From positions 434,001-498,000 of the forward strand of contig NZ_CP099735.1 in assembly GCF_025398175.1 (NCBI RefSeq): 64,000 nucleotides of DNA. The letters are read 5' to 3'. This DNA comes from Photobacterium sp. TY1-4. GTDB taxonomy: Bacteria > Pseudomonadota > Gammaproteobacteria > Enterobacterales > Vibrionaceae. A program made the translations under genes and the position numbers. Positions 8,585 to 18,468 of this stretch are shown in pieces (the stretch's first letter is position 1; each line of letters starts with the position of its first letter). Below the pieces are notes generated by a model. That model was not told the origin of the DNA, did not search any database, and was given only the letters and a program-made list of their open reading frames with translations.

Positions 8585-9862
8585 TTACATCAGCCATTTC
8601 CACCAGACAAACACGGCCAGGAAACCGAACAGGTAAGTCAGCCCAACCCAGGATAGCCATTTCATGGTCGGGCTCCATTGCAGCGCTTTCGGCAGCGCCG
8701 TATTTGCCACCAACAAATAATTCAGCAACGCAAATACCGGGGTGGTCATAAACGCCAGCACCATGGCAAAATTCAGCATCGGCATCAACGCAGAGCTGAA
8801 GAACAGAATAATCGCCAGCGCTGCCGCCGTCACAAACAACATCCAGGCATTGTGATAGCCACGCTGATCGACCGGTTTCTTCTGGAGCAGCAATTGCGAT
8901 TCCGCCAGTGCCCGCGAGTAACCATCAATCACCGTGATGGTACTGCCGAAAATACAAAAGAAAGCAATCACGGCAATCAGGTAGCGAGACCACTCCCCGA
9001 TGGTGGAGGCATACAGGCCGACCAACTGATGGGAAAAGCCGATGCCGGAGCTTTTCAATTCCGTTCCCGAGCCATGCAGTACCAGTGCGCCCAGCGCCAG
9101 GAATACCACCGCCAGGATCGCCGTCCCGATATAGCCGACATTAAAATCCATCAGCGCCGATTGTGCTGTCACCTGCTGCGTTTTCTTCTGACTCTTGAGC
9201 CACAGCGATGTCAGACAGGAAATTTCAATCGGTGCCGGCATCCAGCCCATCATGACCACGATAAAACCAATCGAAGCGATACTCCAGGCAGACGGCGCTT
9301 CAAAGTCCGCCGGAGCCACCGATCCTTTCCCGGCGGCAATCACGACCGCTGACAGCGTGGCAATCACCAGCACCGCCATAATTGTTTTCGACAGCCCGTC
9401 CAGCGCCTTGTAATGTCCGGCCAGCAGAATCGCCAGACAAGCAGCTGCCACAATGCCCGACAGCACTGGCAGTGACAGGGTCACCGGCAGGAAGTAACCC
9501 AGCAAACTGGCACTAAACAGTAACAATGCCGCGGTATTGACGATACCGGAGATCAGACTCAGGCCGGTAAAAACCCACAGGTATCCGCGCCCCAGCCCGT
9601 CGTATCCCTGAATCAGGCTATTGCCCGTTCCCATGGTGTACTGGACGCCGGCGCGAAAAAACGGATATTTTAAAAGGTTCACCAGCAGAATGAGGCCGGC
9701 CAGTTGCCAGCCGTATATCGCCCCGGCTTTTGTCGAGGCAACCAGATGAGAGCCGCCAACGGCTGCGGTTGCCATCATGATCCCCGGCCCCAACGACTGA
9801 ATAAACTGTTTTATTTTCTGGCCCCGCATTGGCTGAGCCGGTGTGTTTGCTATGTCGGTCAT
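8585..9862 (-). CDS. Nramp-superfamily transporter lacking the canonical metal-binding motifs
   Basis: 425 residues with about 11 hydrophobic segments and the overall Nramp pattern (GPGIMMATAAVGGSHLVA in TM1, GWMPAPIEIS in TM6). In true Nramp proteins TM1 carries DPGN and TM6 carries MPH, which bind Mn/Fe. Here the TM1 site reads AAVGGS and TM6 reads MPAP, so the Asp, Asn and His/Met ligand set is not kept. It may carry a different substrate. The ATG at 9862 is chosen over the GTG at 9868 because AGGA is seven bases upstream. A strong terminator follows. Confidence 0.75.
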   Translation of the reverse strand: MTDIANTPAQPMRGQKIKQFIQSLGPGIMMATAAVGGSHLVASTKAGAIYGWQLAGLILLVNLLKYPFFRAGVQYTMGTGNSLIQGYDGLGRGYLWVFTGLSLISGIVNTAALLLFSASLLGYFLPVTLSLPVLSGIVAAACLAILLAGHYKALDGLSKTIMAVLVIATLSAVVIAAGKGSVAPADFEAPSAWSIASIGFIVVMMGWMPAPIEISCLTSLWLKSQKKTQQVTAQSALMDFNVGYIGTAILAVVFLALGALVLHGSGTELKSSGIGFSHQLVGLYASTIGEWSRYLIAVIAFFCIFGSTITVIDGYSRALAESQLLLQKKPVDQRGYHNAWMLFVTAAALAIILFFSSALMPMLNFAMVLAFMTTPVFALLNYLLVANTALPKALQWSPTMKWLSWVGLTYLFGFLAVFVWWKWLM

Positions 9863-10280
9863 AATCACTTCCTGATGATTTTTATTTTATGAAGTTATTG
9901 TGTTGCTATGTTGGTGTTGCAGCGTTGAACCTTCCAATTTCTCGCAGCTTTCTGACGCTTTATCAACCCAGGTCAATTGGACATTTAGCATCTATCGCTA
10001 GCTCTATCTGAATTTGCAGTGTTTTCTATCAATACGAAATTAGCCGCCCTCTTATTTGTCGGGCAAATGCGGAGAAAAAAACAATAAAAAACATTGGCAG
10101 AGAGAATACCCGCCCCGCCTTTCATGCCCGGCAATAGCGGGATTGGTACTTTCCTGCCCCGCAGCCAGCAAACAGCCTGGCTAGGTGCTTCATTTTCACT
10201 CCTTTTTCCGTTCCGGTTTATGCTTAAGACATGAGGTCCTATTTTCTCCCAACCTGAAGAGTCTTTGAGCTGCCGTATTC
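9863..10280. other. Divergent intergenic region between the Nramp-like gene and ydbH
   Basis: About 418 bases that must hold promoters for both genes. It contains A/T-rich tracts near 10070-10090. I see no credible gene, no perfect operator palindrome and no terminator. Confidence 0.5.
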
Positions 10281-13200
10281 ATGAGTGAAGACCAATCATC
10301 ACCGCCGAAGACTTCCGTCATCGGCAAAGCCAGAAAAAAATACAGCCGAAAAGTGAAGCTGTTTATTTATGGTTTGTTTCTGATACTTGGACTCATTGTG
10401 ATTCCGGCGCTGTTCCTGCCCCCCTGGCTGGCCAGTAAAGGGATCGAGATTAATGCCGTTTCAGGTATTAGCCTGAATGCGCAGGGATTGGCGATTCAAG
10501 AAGTGTCGATTGCGATCCAGGGCAACCAGCTGACGTTTCATCAACTCTCTCTGGCGCACTTTGTCGAGCAGCAGAGCGCCATCTCCAATGCCTCCTGGCG
10601 TCTGTTTGCAGCCCGAAGTACTGTCCGGCTGGCACCGAGTCTGCTTCGTCCCTTGGCTGAGCAAGGGATCCGGCTGGGGAACCTGACCCTGACGAATACC
10701 GCGTTTCATTTTATTCATCTTTCTAAACCCTATCTGTTCAGTGCGCATGCTGAGCAGATAGAAACCACGCTGACCACGACTTCCTTGCCGACGCACCAAG
10801 CCTCCGGTACTGAGATGCAGCAGGTTGATAGACAAGGACCCATTACGCAAAGACCTGATGCACAATCAATCAAGCAACAGCTCCATCAGGTTAATCTGGT
10901 CCTTTCAACCCAGCCGAAACCCGTTTTAAGTGGCTTTATCGGCCAGGGGAATTTGGCCATGGCAATCCCCGGCGATCTAAACCGCACCGTGTATCCGTTT
11001 CAGTTCAATCATGCCAATTTCTCACTGAGCTGGCTGACCCCACAAATCCCGCTGTCGGTACACATCCGACAGCTCACACCACAATGGCCGACGGCGATCC
11101 CGGCGTTTCCCCAAGTCGGAACCAACCTGTCTCTAGCCATGAGCCTCAGCCAACCTGGTGACGCGGTCACGTTTAGTGCAACACAGTTGCATCTCGACCA
11201 GCCGGCTTTGCTCCCCCAATTTGCGCCTCAGCCACAGTCCCATACACCAACCTTTCATCTGGGGGCTTTGTTGAGCCGCCTGAACCAGTCTCCGGTTCGT
11301 CAAATCAATATCGACGATCTTCGCCTCGGCAACTGGCTCAGTCAGGCACAGCTGCACCTGAACCTCCCCGATGCGCAACACCTTGACCAAGCGCCGCAGA
11401 ATGAGCTGAACGCCCCCGCAACCGGCCGTGTATCAGACAAGGTACCTGAATTAGAAAACGCTCCAGTCACCGAATCTCCCCGACCGGAGTCTTCGTCTCA
11501 GCTTCAAATTCAACAGCAATCTCAGCTTCAGATCATTGGCAAAGCGCTGGCTCCCACGCCCTTGGATATCACGCTCACACTCAATAACGACGAGCACTCG
11601 GAGAGCCTGTTGCAGGCCGAGCTGTCTGATGAGCGTTCCCATCTGGCCTGTGAGGCCCGCATGCAAGCAGACCTGCCGCTACCGATGTCCTTCCAGTGTC
11701 AGGCCAAGGTCGAGGATACCCGGCACCTGAGCCAGAAACTGCAACTGACCGGATTGCCGCACGCCAAACTGAATCAATCCATGACGTTAACACTGACCCA
11801 GTTACAGCCCCCAACGCTGACAAACGACGTTATCAGCGATGCCAGCTATCAACTCCGACTCAGTTGGCCAAAGCAACTGGACATCCAGTTAGGGAAATTT
11901 GCCCTTCAACTTCCCTGGGTGATACCACCGCCCGAGGGAAACCAAGCTGATGCAACACACATCCCACCCGGCCAGCCGATCCGGGTCCGGCAACTCATGC
12001 TCAACAGTGCCGGTGAACTGCAGCTGACGGCCCGTTATCAGGATCGGCAATTGGCCATCAACATAGCTGAGATGACCGCGCCGGTGACGCTCAGCCACCC
12101 TCAGCTTGGGCAGGCCATGCTATCGCTGCGCCAGATCGACTGTTCTTCCCGGTTTGACGCATTGTCGTCACCGACGCCACTGAACGCTGCCCTTGGTACG
12201 CTACAGTGTCACGCAGAAAGTCGTCTCCAGGCCAGCACCAACCCCCTGTCGCCTCAACGTAGTGTTACACTCGGCACCACCAGATTATCCAGCGATCTTG
12301 TCATGCAGTGGGTCAATCACGTGCTCTCTTTGCAACTACGGAACAACCAGTTGCAAACCGACACCGTAAAGATCCTGCCCGGAACTGAGTCCTCTCCATT
12401 ACCTGCCGCTTTCATCCGGGCCCAGGCTGACAACCTGACCCTGAAAAATGATGAACTCAGGGTTGAACTGGCTTGGCCGCCTCCGATGGCACCAGCCGCG
12501 AACCCATCCGTCGAAGCTGTCGTCAAAGCTGTGCCCGAACGCGCGCCAACGCTCACGCTTACCTCCGGAGCGCCGGTCCTGCTCAACGCCGACTATGTCG
12601 CCGAGAAACTAATTGGCGATCATCAAACCGAAACCACTAAGAAAAAAAGCCGCCTGCCAGTTCAGAAATACCGGGGAGATGCCGAACTCAGTTTTCAAAC
12701 ATTAACGTTCCAGACCCCGTTATCATCCAAGACTGAGGACAGCCGCACTGAGTTCACCGGGGACTACCAGGCGCAGCTCAACTTTCAGCAAAATAATCAG
12801 CGCTTCCCGCCGTTTCTCAGCCACGGCCGCCTGCAACTTCAACCGGAGCAGGCACGCTTATCCGGCACACTGACCAATGCCCGGCAAACGCCGCTGATGC
12901 AGTTTTCGCTGACGTCTCAGCTTCAGAGCAAACGGACGCACATTCAGTTACAACGTCGCGATCTTCGTTTTTCTCACCGGCAATCCCTGAAGGAGCATTA
13001 CTTGCCTTTACTGCCGCTCAATTCCGACCTGACCAGCGGCAGTCTCAGTTTTTTTGCTGATTTATACCTGCACGACCAGCAATGGCGCGGCGAAGCGGGC
13101 CTCTTCACCGAGCACCTTCAAGGGCATATTCAGGGGTTTCATTTTGCAGATTTCAACACATCGCTGACTGCGGAAATCACGCCGAACGGGATACGTTCTA

Positions 13201-13883
13201 AGTTTCCGCTCAGTATCCGCACCGAATACCTTCATGCCGGACTGTTACTGGAAGATATTGTTGCTCAGGCCGAATTTGATACCGCCCTTCAGCATTATGC
13301 CCTGCATCGGGCCAGTACCCGGACACTGGGAGGTACCGTCAGCACCCGGAATGTCAGCAGCCGCGATCTACGCAATATCGATCACATCCCCGTTCAGATC
13401 CAACATTTGGATCTGAATGCGCTCGTCGAGCTGCTGGCCGTCGACAACCTTGAACTCTCCGGAATTCTGGATGGCTCGCTGCCCCTGTCGATTCAGGATG
13501 GGCTGCCGGTGATTCAAAACGGTCGCCTGCATTCCCGGTATCCCGGCGGCATCCTGCGGTACCAACCCAGCGCCGACGAGCCGGATCTGCAGAATTCTAC
13601 CCGTGATCGTGATGTTGCAAGTGATAGTTTGAAAAGAATTAGTCAGATTCTCAAAAATTATAAATTCGACGCTCTGGCCGTTGATGTAGACTATTCTAAA
13701 GAAGGAAAATTAAAAGCCAGTTCACGGTTTAAAGGGGCCAATCCAGACTTTCAGTCTGGCCAGCCTGTTTATATCAACCTGAACATAGAAGACGATATTC
13801 CAGCACTAATAAAAACCATGAATGCAATCAATTCATCTAAGCTGGAAAGTCAATTTTTAAAGCAGCTTGGTGTAGATGAGTAG
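10281..13883 (+). CDS. ydbH: YdbH-family AsmA-like intermembrane phospholipid transporter
   Basis: 1200 residues, one N-terminal transmembrane anchor (about 27-50), then a very long beta-rich periplasmic part typical of AsmA-like bridge proteins. The C-terminal region (about 1050-1190) with LDLNALVELLAVDNLELSGILDGSLPL matches the YdbH domain. In E. coli YdbH works with TamB and YhdP to carry phospholipids to the outer membrane. The two following genes are its known partners YnbE and YdbL, which makes the call firm. Length exceeds E. coli YdbH (about 880); the extra part lies in Gln/Pro-rich stretches near residues 170-210 and 360-420. No strong ribosome site precedes the ATG. Confidence 0.9.
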   Translation: MSEDQSSPPKTSVIGKARKKYSRKVKLFIYGLFLILGLIVIPALFLPPWLASKGIEINAVSGISLNAQGLAIQEVSIAIQGNQLTFHQLSLAHFVEQQSAISNASWRLFAARSTVRLAPSLLRPLAEQGIRLGNLTLTNTAFHFIHLSKPYLFSAHAEQIETTLTTTSLPTHQASGTEMQQVDRQGPITQRPDAQSIKQQLHQVNLVLSTQPKPVLSGFIGQGNLAMAIPGDLNRTVYPFQFNHANFSLSWLTPQIPLSVHIRQLTPQWPTAIPAFPQVGTNLSLAMSLSQPGDAVTFSATQLHLDQPALLPQFAPQPQSHTPTFHLGALLSRLNQSPVRQINIDDLRLGNWLSQAQLHLNLPDAQHLDQAPQNELNAPATGRVSDKVPELENAPVTESPRPESSSQLQIQQQSQLQIIGKALAPTPLDITLTLNNDEHSESLLQAELSDERSHLACEARMQADLPLPMSFQCQAKVEDTRHLSQKLQLTGLPHAKLNQSMTLTLTQLQPPTLTNDVISDASYQLRLSWPKQLDIQLGKFALQLPWVIPPPEGNQADATHIPPGQPIRVRQLMLNSAGELQLTARYQDRQLAINIAEMTAPVTLSHPQLGQAMLSLRQIDCSSRFDALSSPTPLNAALGTLQCHAESRLQASTNPLSPQRSVTLGTTRLSSDLVMQWVNHVLSLQLRNNQLQTDTVKILPGTESSPLPAAFIRAQADNLTLKNDELRVELAWPPPMAPAANPSVEAVVKAVPERAPTLTLTSGAPVLLNADYVAEKLIGDHQTETTKKKSRLPVQKYRGDAELSFQTLTFQTPLSSKTEDSRTEFTGDYQAQLNFQQNNQRFPPFLSHGRLQLQPEQARLSGTLTNARQTPLMQFSLTSQLQSKRTHIQLQRRDLRFSHRQSLKEHYLPLLPLNSDLTSGSLSFFADLYLHDQQWRGEAGLFTEHLQGHIQGFHFADFNTSLTAEITPNGIRSKFPLSIRTEYLHAGLLLEDIVAQAEFDTALQHYALHRASTRTLGGTVSTRNVSSRDLRNIDHIPVQIQHLDLNALVELLAVDNLELSGILDGSLPLSIQDGLPVIQNGRLHSRYPGGILRYQPSADEPDLQNSTRDRDVASDSLKRISQILKNYKFDALAVDVDYSKEGKLKASSRFKGANPDFQSGQPVYINLNIEDDIPALIKTMNAINSSKLESQFLKQLGVDE

Positions 13884-13932
13884 CATTTATTGCGCTTTTT
13901 TTTAAGATGAAGGCTAAGAATGGTCGTCGCTC

Positions 13933-14142
13933 ATGGATATTCAGCTTAAACTAACCAGCATCCTCGCACTCCTTGCAATGATTGCAATGTTGAGTGTATT
14001 ACCAGCCTGCACTCCGACCGTCCAGGTCACCGCCTCGGATAAACCCATCGAAGTCAATCTGAATGTTAAAATTGAACATGAAATCCGCATTAAAGTTGAT
14101 AAGGAAATTGATGACTTATTCAGTGACGACGATGTATTCTGA
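13933..14142 (+). CDS. ynbE: YnbE-family outer-membrane lipoprotein
   Basis: 69 residues with lipobox ending L-P-A-C26 after a hydrophobic signal. The mature part (TPTVQVTASDKPIEVNLNVKIEHEIRIKVDKE) is the conserved YnbE segment. In E. coli YnbE stacks as beta strands onto the C-terminal end of YdbH and links it to the outer membrane. It starts 49 bases after ydbH and ends 18 bases before ydbL, so one operon is likely. The acidic tail SDDDVF is unusual but short. Confidence 0.88.
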   Translation: MDIQLKLTSILALLAMIAMLSVLPACTPTVQVTASDKPIEVNLNVKIEHEIRIKVDKEIDDLFSDDDVF

Positions 14143-14160
14143 GTTGGCAAGGAGAGTGCC

Positions 14161-14484
14161 ATGAAGAAAATACTGATCTTTTTTTTCGCGCTTTGTTTTT
14201 CTGTCAGTGCCTTTGCCCTGGATCTCCAGCAGGCAAAAGATCAAGGGTTGGTCGGTGAAGCCAACACGGGCTATATTGCCCCTGTTACGGCGGCCACCAC
14301 CTCTGAAGTCAGACAGTTGGTGTCTTCTGTGAACCGAATCCGCAAAGCCAATTATCAGCGCATTGCGGTCTCCAACGGCCTGACCACCGAAGAAGTCGGC
14401 AGGCTGGCGTACCAGAAAGCCGTGCAAAAAACCGATCCGGGGCATTATTACCAAAATGCCGCCGGAACTTGGGTCAGAAAATAG
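14161..14484 (+). CDS. ydbL: YdbL-family periplasmic protein (DUF1318)
   Basis: 107 residues with a Sec signal peptide cut after about residue 19 (SAFA-LD). The mature protein LQQAKDQGLVGEANTGYIAP is typical of YdbL. In E. coli YdbL acts as a chaperone-like partner that prevents YnbE from multimerising without YdbH. The ribosome site AGGAGA is strong. Last gene of the ydbH-ynbE-ydbL operon. Confidence 0.9.
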   Translation: MKKILIFFFALCFSVSAFALDLQQAKDQGLVGEANTGYIAPVTAATTSEVRQLVSSVNRIRKANYQRIAVSNGLTTEEVGRLAYQKAVQKTDPGHYYQNAAGTWVRK

Positions 14485-14568
14485 TCCAAAGTCGGCTGCC
14501 TGAATACGTTCAACTTTCCTTAACCCTGCCTTCAAAACATTTCAATCTATCTAACGTGATTTTCTTCG

Positions 14569-14574
14569 TATAAT
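14569..14574 (+). promoter_or_regulatory. Candidate -10 box for the YeiH-type gene
   Basis: A perfect TATAAT that overlaps the first ATG (14573) of the long frame. Transcription would start near 14581, so the real start must be further in. The -35 region is poor. Confidence 0.45.
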
Positions 14575-14611
14575 GCCCGCACAGTTTCCTTCTCCCATGG
14601 TGAATTCGCCA

Positions 14612-15559
14612 ATGATGTCGCTTTATCAAACCTTTAAAAGCTCACGAGCCGCTGATTACAGCTTTTACCTGATTGCCTTGATCTGCCTGTTGCCAATCAT
14701 CAGCTCACCTGTCGCTCTGATCCTGGGTTTCATTCTGGCCAGCCTCGGCCTGGTTCCGACACAGTTCAACCTGGCCGCCCTGACGAAAAGGTTACTGTCT
14801 TACTCCATTATCGGCCTGGGCTTTGGCATTCATCTCGATGAGGCGATTGAAGCCAGCCAGCAAGGCCTCGGGTTGGTGGTGGGATCCATTTTCTGCACCC
14901 TCGGTATCGGCTACCTGCTAACCAAGCTGTTGCGTATTGAACAGAAAACCGGCCACTTAATTGCCGCCGGGACCGCCATTTGCGGCGGGAGTGCCATCGC
15001 CGCTGTCGCACCGGCGATCAATGCGCGCGATGATCAAACCTCATTAGCACTGGCGACGGTTTTCGTGCTCAACTCGGTTGCCCTGTTTCTTTTCCCGGCC
15101 CTGGGACATCTGATGGAAATGAGCCAGCACGCCTTCGGCACCTGGGCTGCGATTGCGATCCACGACACCTCATCGGTGGTGGGCGCTGCCGGTGCCTATG
15201 GCGATGAAGCACTCAAAACCGCAACGACACTGAAGCTGGCTCGGGCGCTGTGGATCATTCCGATCGCTTTCCTCAGCGCACTGCTGTTTAAAGGCGACAG
15301 TAAAAAAATCGGTATTCCGTTTTTTATCGTCTTTTACTGTGCCGCCATCCTGTTCGCGCACTGGGTTCCGGACCTGCAACCGCTGTACGATCAGATCTTC
15401 ATGATTTCAAAACGGGTACTGGTGGTGTGTCTGTTCCTGATCGGCTCTGGCATCACAGTACAGAAACTTCGCGCTGCCGGGTTCCAGCCCTTGTTGCTGG
15501 GGATCGTCCTGTGGTTGATCATTGGTGTCGGCTCACTGGTCTACATTCAGCTCTTCTGA
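14612..15559 (+). CDS. YeiH/YadS-family putative sulfate exporter
   Basis: 315 residues, ten or so membrane segments, of the PF03601 family (E. coli YeiH). Conserved segments include GTAICGGSAIAAVAPAI and AIHDTSSVVGA. Some members are linked to sulfonate or sulfate export, others have unknown substrates. The start at 14612 is chosen because GGTGA lies eight bases upstream and because a TATAAT box overlaps the upstream ATG. It is followed by a strong terminator, so it is a single-gene unit. Confidence 0.85.
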   Translation: MMSLYQTFKSSRAADYSFYLIALICLLPIISSPVALILGFILASLGLVPTQFNLAALTKRLLSYSIIGLGFGIHLDEAIEASQQGLGLVVGSIFCTLGIGYLLTKLLRIEQKTGHLIAAGTAICGGSAIAAVAPAINARDDQTSLALATVFVLNSVALFLFPALGHLMEMSQHAFGTWAAIAIHDTSSVVGAAGAYGDEALKTATTLKLARALWIIPIAFLSALLFKGDSKKIGIPFFIVFYCAAILFAHWVPDLQPLYDQIFMISKRVLVVCLFLIGSGITVQKLRAAGFQPLLLGIVLWLIIGVGSLVYIQLF

Positions 15560-15629
15560 AGACACGTTTTTATCGGCACCGGTTTCTTCCCCCATATAGC
15601 TTCAGCGGCTCCGCGAACCGACGCCATCA

Positions 15630-15661
15630 AAAAAGCGAGTAGCATTCACTACTCGCTTTTT
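15630..15661. terminator. Terminator after the YeiH-type gene
   Basis: Perfect 13-bp stem from AAAAAGCGAGTAG to CTACTCGCTTTTT with a 6-base loop; U-rich on both strands, so it can act in both directions. Confidence 0.88.
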
Positions 15662-15797
15662 CGATAGCTTCATTTGTCATACGCTAATTCTTTGCGTTCA
15701 AATCATCTATGCATACGAACCCAAACACTCAATCCTATGCATATGTATCTGAGTATACAAATTGATGGCGCTCAGTTCCGGGCCTTCACTGTTTGAA

Positions 15798-16037
15798 CTA
15801 CGGGGCAATATCGATTTTGTCCTGCGATGCACCAACGTCATCCCCCGTTTGCCGGACAGAATCCGCTCCAACCTTATCCCGTGACGGGGTTGTGCCTTTA
15901 CTTTGCGTCATTGCCCGACACGCAACCGCATACAACAACAGCAAAAAAGCAGCCAAATCGGCCAACGCACTGACTAGCCCGGTGGTCATTACGGACACGA
16001 CCACGAGCATCAGCACGGCTGCAATCCATTTTCTCAT
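15798..16037 (-). CDS. Small membrane protein, unknown function
   Basis: 79 residues from the ATG at 16037, with a purine-rich site GAAAGAAAGA just upstream; the longer frame to 16121 adds a poor N-terminus. Two hydrophobic segments (about 4-22 and 24-42) are followed by a polar, acidic tail rich in Ser, Asp and Gln. I do not recognise the family. It could be a real small inner-membrane protein; composition supports it, homology is not testable here. Confidence 0.45.
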   Translation of the reverse strand: MRKWIAAVLMLVVVSVMTTGLVSALADLAAFLLLLYAVACRAMTQSKGTTPSRDKVGADSVRQTGDDVGASQDKIDIAP

Positions 16038-16234
16038 TCTTTCTTTCCCAGCCCGGCTCGGGCAACACCTTCTCTCTAGGGTTATTATCGAAAATCCGGC
16101 TGGGGAAAGAAAAATACCCATTCTCTCTATGAAATAGGCTTTGGTTATAATGAAAGGGAATTTAACCAGTGTTGATTATAAATGCCCTCACACTAGGGCT
16201 GCCCCTCCATCTTTGAATGAACTTTTAAGAAAGG

Positions 16235-16263
16235 AGCCCCTTCTCCCAAAATGAGAAGGGGCT
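16235..16263 (-). terminator. Terminator of the fec operon
   Basis: An 11-bp perfect stem AGCCCCTTCTC/GAGAAGGGGCT with a 7-base loop, followed on the minus strand by CCTTTCTT. It starts 12 bases beyond the receptor stop. Confidence 0.82.
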
Positions 16264-16274
16264 GGCTGATTCAT

Positions 16275-18383
16275 TTAGAAGGTGTAATTCAGATCCAGAC
16301 TATAGGAACGTCCTGGCGCCGGGTAGCGTCCAACCGGGCTGACATCAATGCCTCGGAAATAATACTCTTTATCGAACAGGTTATTAATAGCGATGTTTGC
16401 ACGCAGGGTGCCGCTATCGTTGGCAAACAAGTCTTTACCGACGTTGAAATTCCACACGGTATAACTCGGAACTCTGCCCGTTGAGCCACTGGCGTCTTCA
16501 TCGGCTGTATTCGCGTTATCGCTGAAGGCATCGCTGAAATACAGTCCGGATACGGTGGTCTCGTAGCCACGGAAATCATAGGTTGTATCCCAGATCACCT
16601 GATGCTTTGAGGTATATGGTAGCTGATTACCCGCAAATTTCCCCTCTCGCTGCTCGGCATCCAGATAATTATAAGCCAGGTGCAGCGACAGCTCCGGTAG
16701 TGCAACCGGCGAATAGCTGCCTTCCACTTCAATCCCCTGGTGACGCGTTTCACCAATATTGTCAAACGACTGTTCACCGCTGTTCCACTGCAGCTGATCT
16801 TCAAAGTCGATGCGATACAGTGCAATGTTAAAGGTCGACTCTTCACCGGTGAAACGGGTGCCTAACTCATAGTTCCACGCCAACTCCATGCCTTCTTCGC
16901 CTTTACCGCGAATATAGGCAATCTGCGGCGCCCGCAATGAACGCTGACCATTGGCATAGCCGACCCATTCATCGGTGAAATGGTAAGCCATCGTCAGGCC
17001 CGGCAATAATTCACTGACGTTGTTATCGTCGCTCGTGCTTTTGCCCAGATCATGAAAACGCATATCAATGGATTCGTAACGCAATCCCGGGGTGACCATC
17101 AGCGTATCATCCAGGAAACCCATTTCGTTGCTGATGTAGGCCGCCCAGGCATCGGTTTTCAGATTCCAGTCACGCGGCGTTGTTGTGGTCCCATCGGCGA
17201 AAGCGGTTTGAGTCAACTTATAATCGATATCTTCATTGACAAACCGGGTTCCGATAATCCAGTTCTGACTGACGCGGGTACCCGCAACGTAGAAGTTCAC
17301 TTTAGGCTCGACCCCATAAACATCAAAGGTCCGTGGAGAAGTGCGCAAGTGCGTCGACGCAATGCCCGGGTCGGCCCAGTGGCCATCACCACTGTTAAAG
17401 CCCCACTCAAAGTTACGCTTGGCATGGTGGCCAAACAGCAGTATTTCAGCTTCTGCCAGGTCCACGAATGGAAGTGTTGATATATCACGGGTATAACGGA
17501 CGTTCCACCGCGTTGTCTCCCCTTCAAAGTTATCATGAGGGCGGGTTGATTGATGGCGATCTGCCTGATAGTCGGCAGGACTCAGCGCCCCCGGCATTTG
17601 CGTATCCGCATCATAGCGTTGTACAAATGCTTCTACGGATTGTAACTCATCGACCAACCACTCTGTTTTCAACTGGAAGTTCTTCACGTCGGTATCGGTG
17701 TGCTCACGGAAGCTTTCTCCGGTGAGGAAGTTACCTTCCAATTGAATTGCAAAACTATCGGATACCCAGCCACCGGTGCGCAAGTAAAAGTCATTCAACG
17801 GCGCATCACCGCCTTCAAACACAGTCAATTTATTACTGAGTTCGGTTTCCCACGTCTGCGAAATCGGCTTGGTCACCAGGTTAATCACCCCGCCGACGTT
17901 ATTGGGACCATACTGAACCGCAGCCCCACCCCGAACCACATCAATGCGATCTAACGTGCTCAACGTGGAAGGGAAAATAGACTGGCCTGTATGCCCGTAA
18001 GGTGCCAGCGTCATCGGCACCCCGTCCATCAAAAACTGGGCATGTCCGCTTCGACTCGCTTTCAGGCCCCGCACAGAGATATTTGGTAGCACACCTGTTC
18101 CTGTTTCATCCTGGATCTTAATACCAGGCACCCGCTGTAAGGCGCCGTCAATTGACAGGGTTGCTGACTTTTTGATGTCATCCTGAGTCAGAACAGTACG
18201 GTTCCCCGGGTAATCTCTTACTTCTTCAATGCTTGATGTCCCAATCACACTGCCAGTGATCACCATGACCTCATCGGTTGTCTGGTATTCACTGGCCTGC
18301 GCATTCAGGGCCAAAACGACCGAACCGGCGAGCAATGAGTATTTCCAGGTGTTATGGGGTGGAGTCTGAGTTTTCTTCGCCAC
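16275..18383 (-). CDS. fecA: TonB-dependent ferric citrate-type receptor (FecA-like)
   Basis: 702 residues: signal peptide (about 1-30, ending NAQA), TonB box DEVMVITGS, plug domain (about 50-160) and a 22-strand barrel ending in Phe. The plug segment from SVRGLKASRSGHAQFLMDGVPM to YGPNNVGGVINLVTK is the FecA signature. The N-terminal signalling domain of E. coli FecA is missing, and no fecI or fecR is nearby, so control should be by Fur rather than by surface signalling. GTG start with AGGA eight bases before. It lies at the end of the fecBCDE operon, the reverse of the E. coli order. Confidence 0.85.
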   Translation of the reverse strand: MAKKTQTPPHNTWKYSLLAGSVVLALNAQASEYQTTDEVMVITGSVIGTSSIEEVRDYPGNRTVLTQDDIKKSATLSIDGALQRVPGIKIQDETGTGVLPNISVRGLKASRSGHAQFLMDGVPMTLAPYGHTGQSIFPSTLSTLDRIDVVRGGAAVQYGPNNVGGVINLVTKPISQTWETELSNKLTVFEGGDAPLNDFYLRTGGWVSDSFAIQLEGNFLTGESFREHTDTDVKNFQLKTEWLVDELQSVEAFVQRYDADTQMPGALSPADYQADRHQSTRPHDNFEGETTRWNVRYTRDISTLPFVDLAEAEILLFGHHAKRNFEWGFNSGDGHWADPGIASTHLRTSPRTFDVYGVEPKVNFYVAGTRVSQNWIIGTRFVNEDIDYKLTQTAFADGTTTTPRDWNLKTDAWAAYISNEMGFLDDTLMVTPGLRYESIDMRFHDLGKSTSDDNNVSELLPGLTMAYHFTDEWVGYANGQRSLRAPQIAYIRGKGEEGMELAWNYELGTRFTGEESTFNIALYRIDFEDQLQWNSGEQSFDNIGETRHQGIEVEGSYSPVALPELSLHLAYNYLDAEQREGKFAGNQLPYTSKHQVIWDTTYDFRGYETTVSGLYFSDAFSDNANTADEDASGSTGRVPSYTVWNFNVGKDLFANDSGTLRANIAINNLFDKEYYFRGIDVSPVGRYPAPGRSYSLDLNYTF

Positions 18384-18468
18384 GCTTAATTTCCTACTTA
18401 CGTCTTCAATTGATCATGCTTGCACTCACAAGCAGCTTCCATGACACTGCCAACGGCAGCTTTTATTG

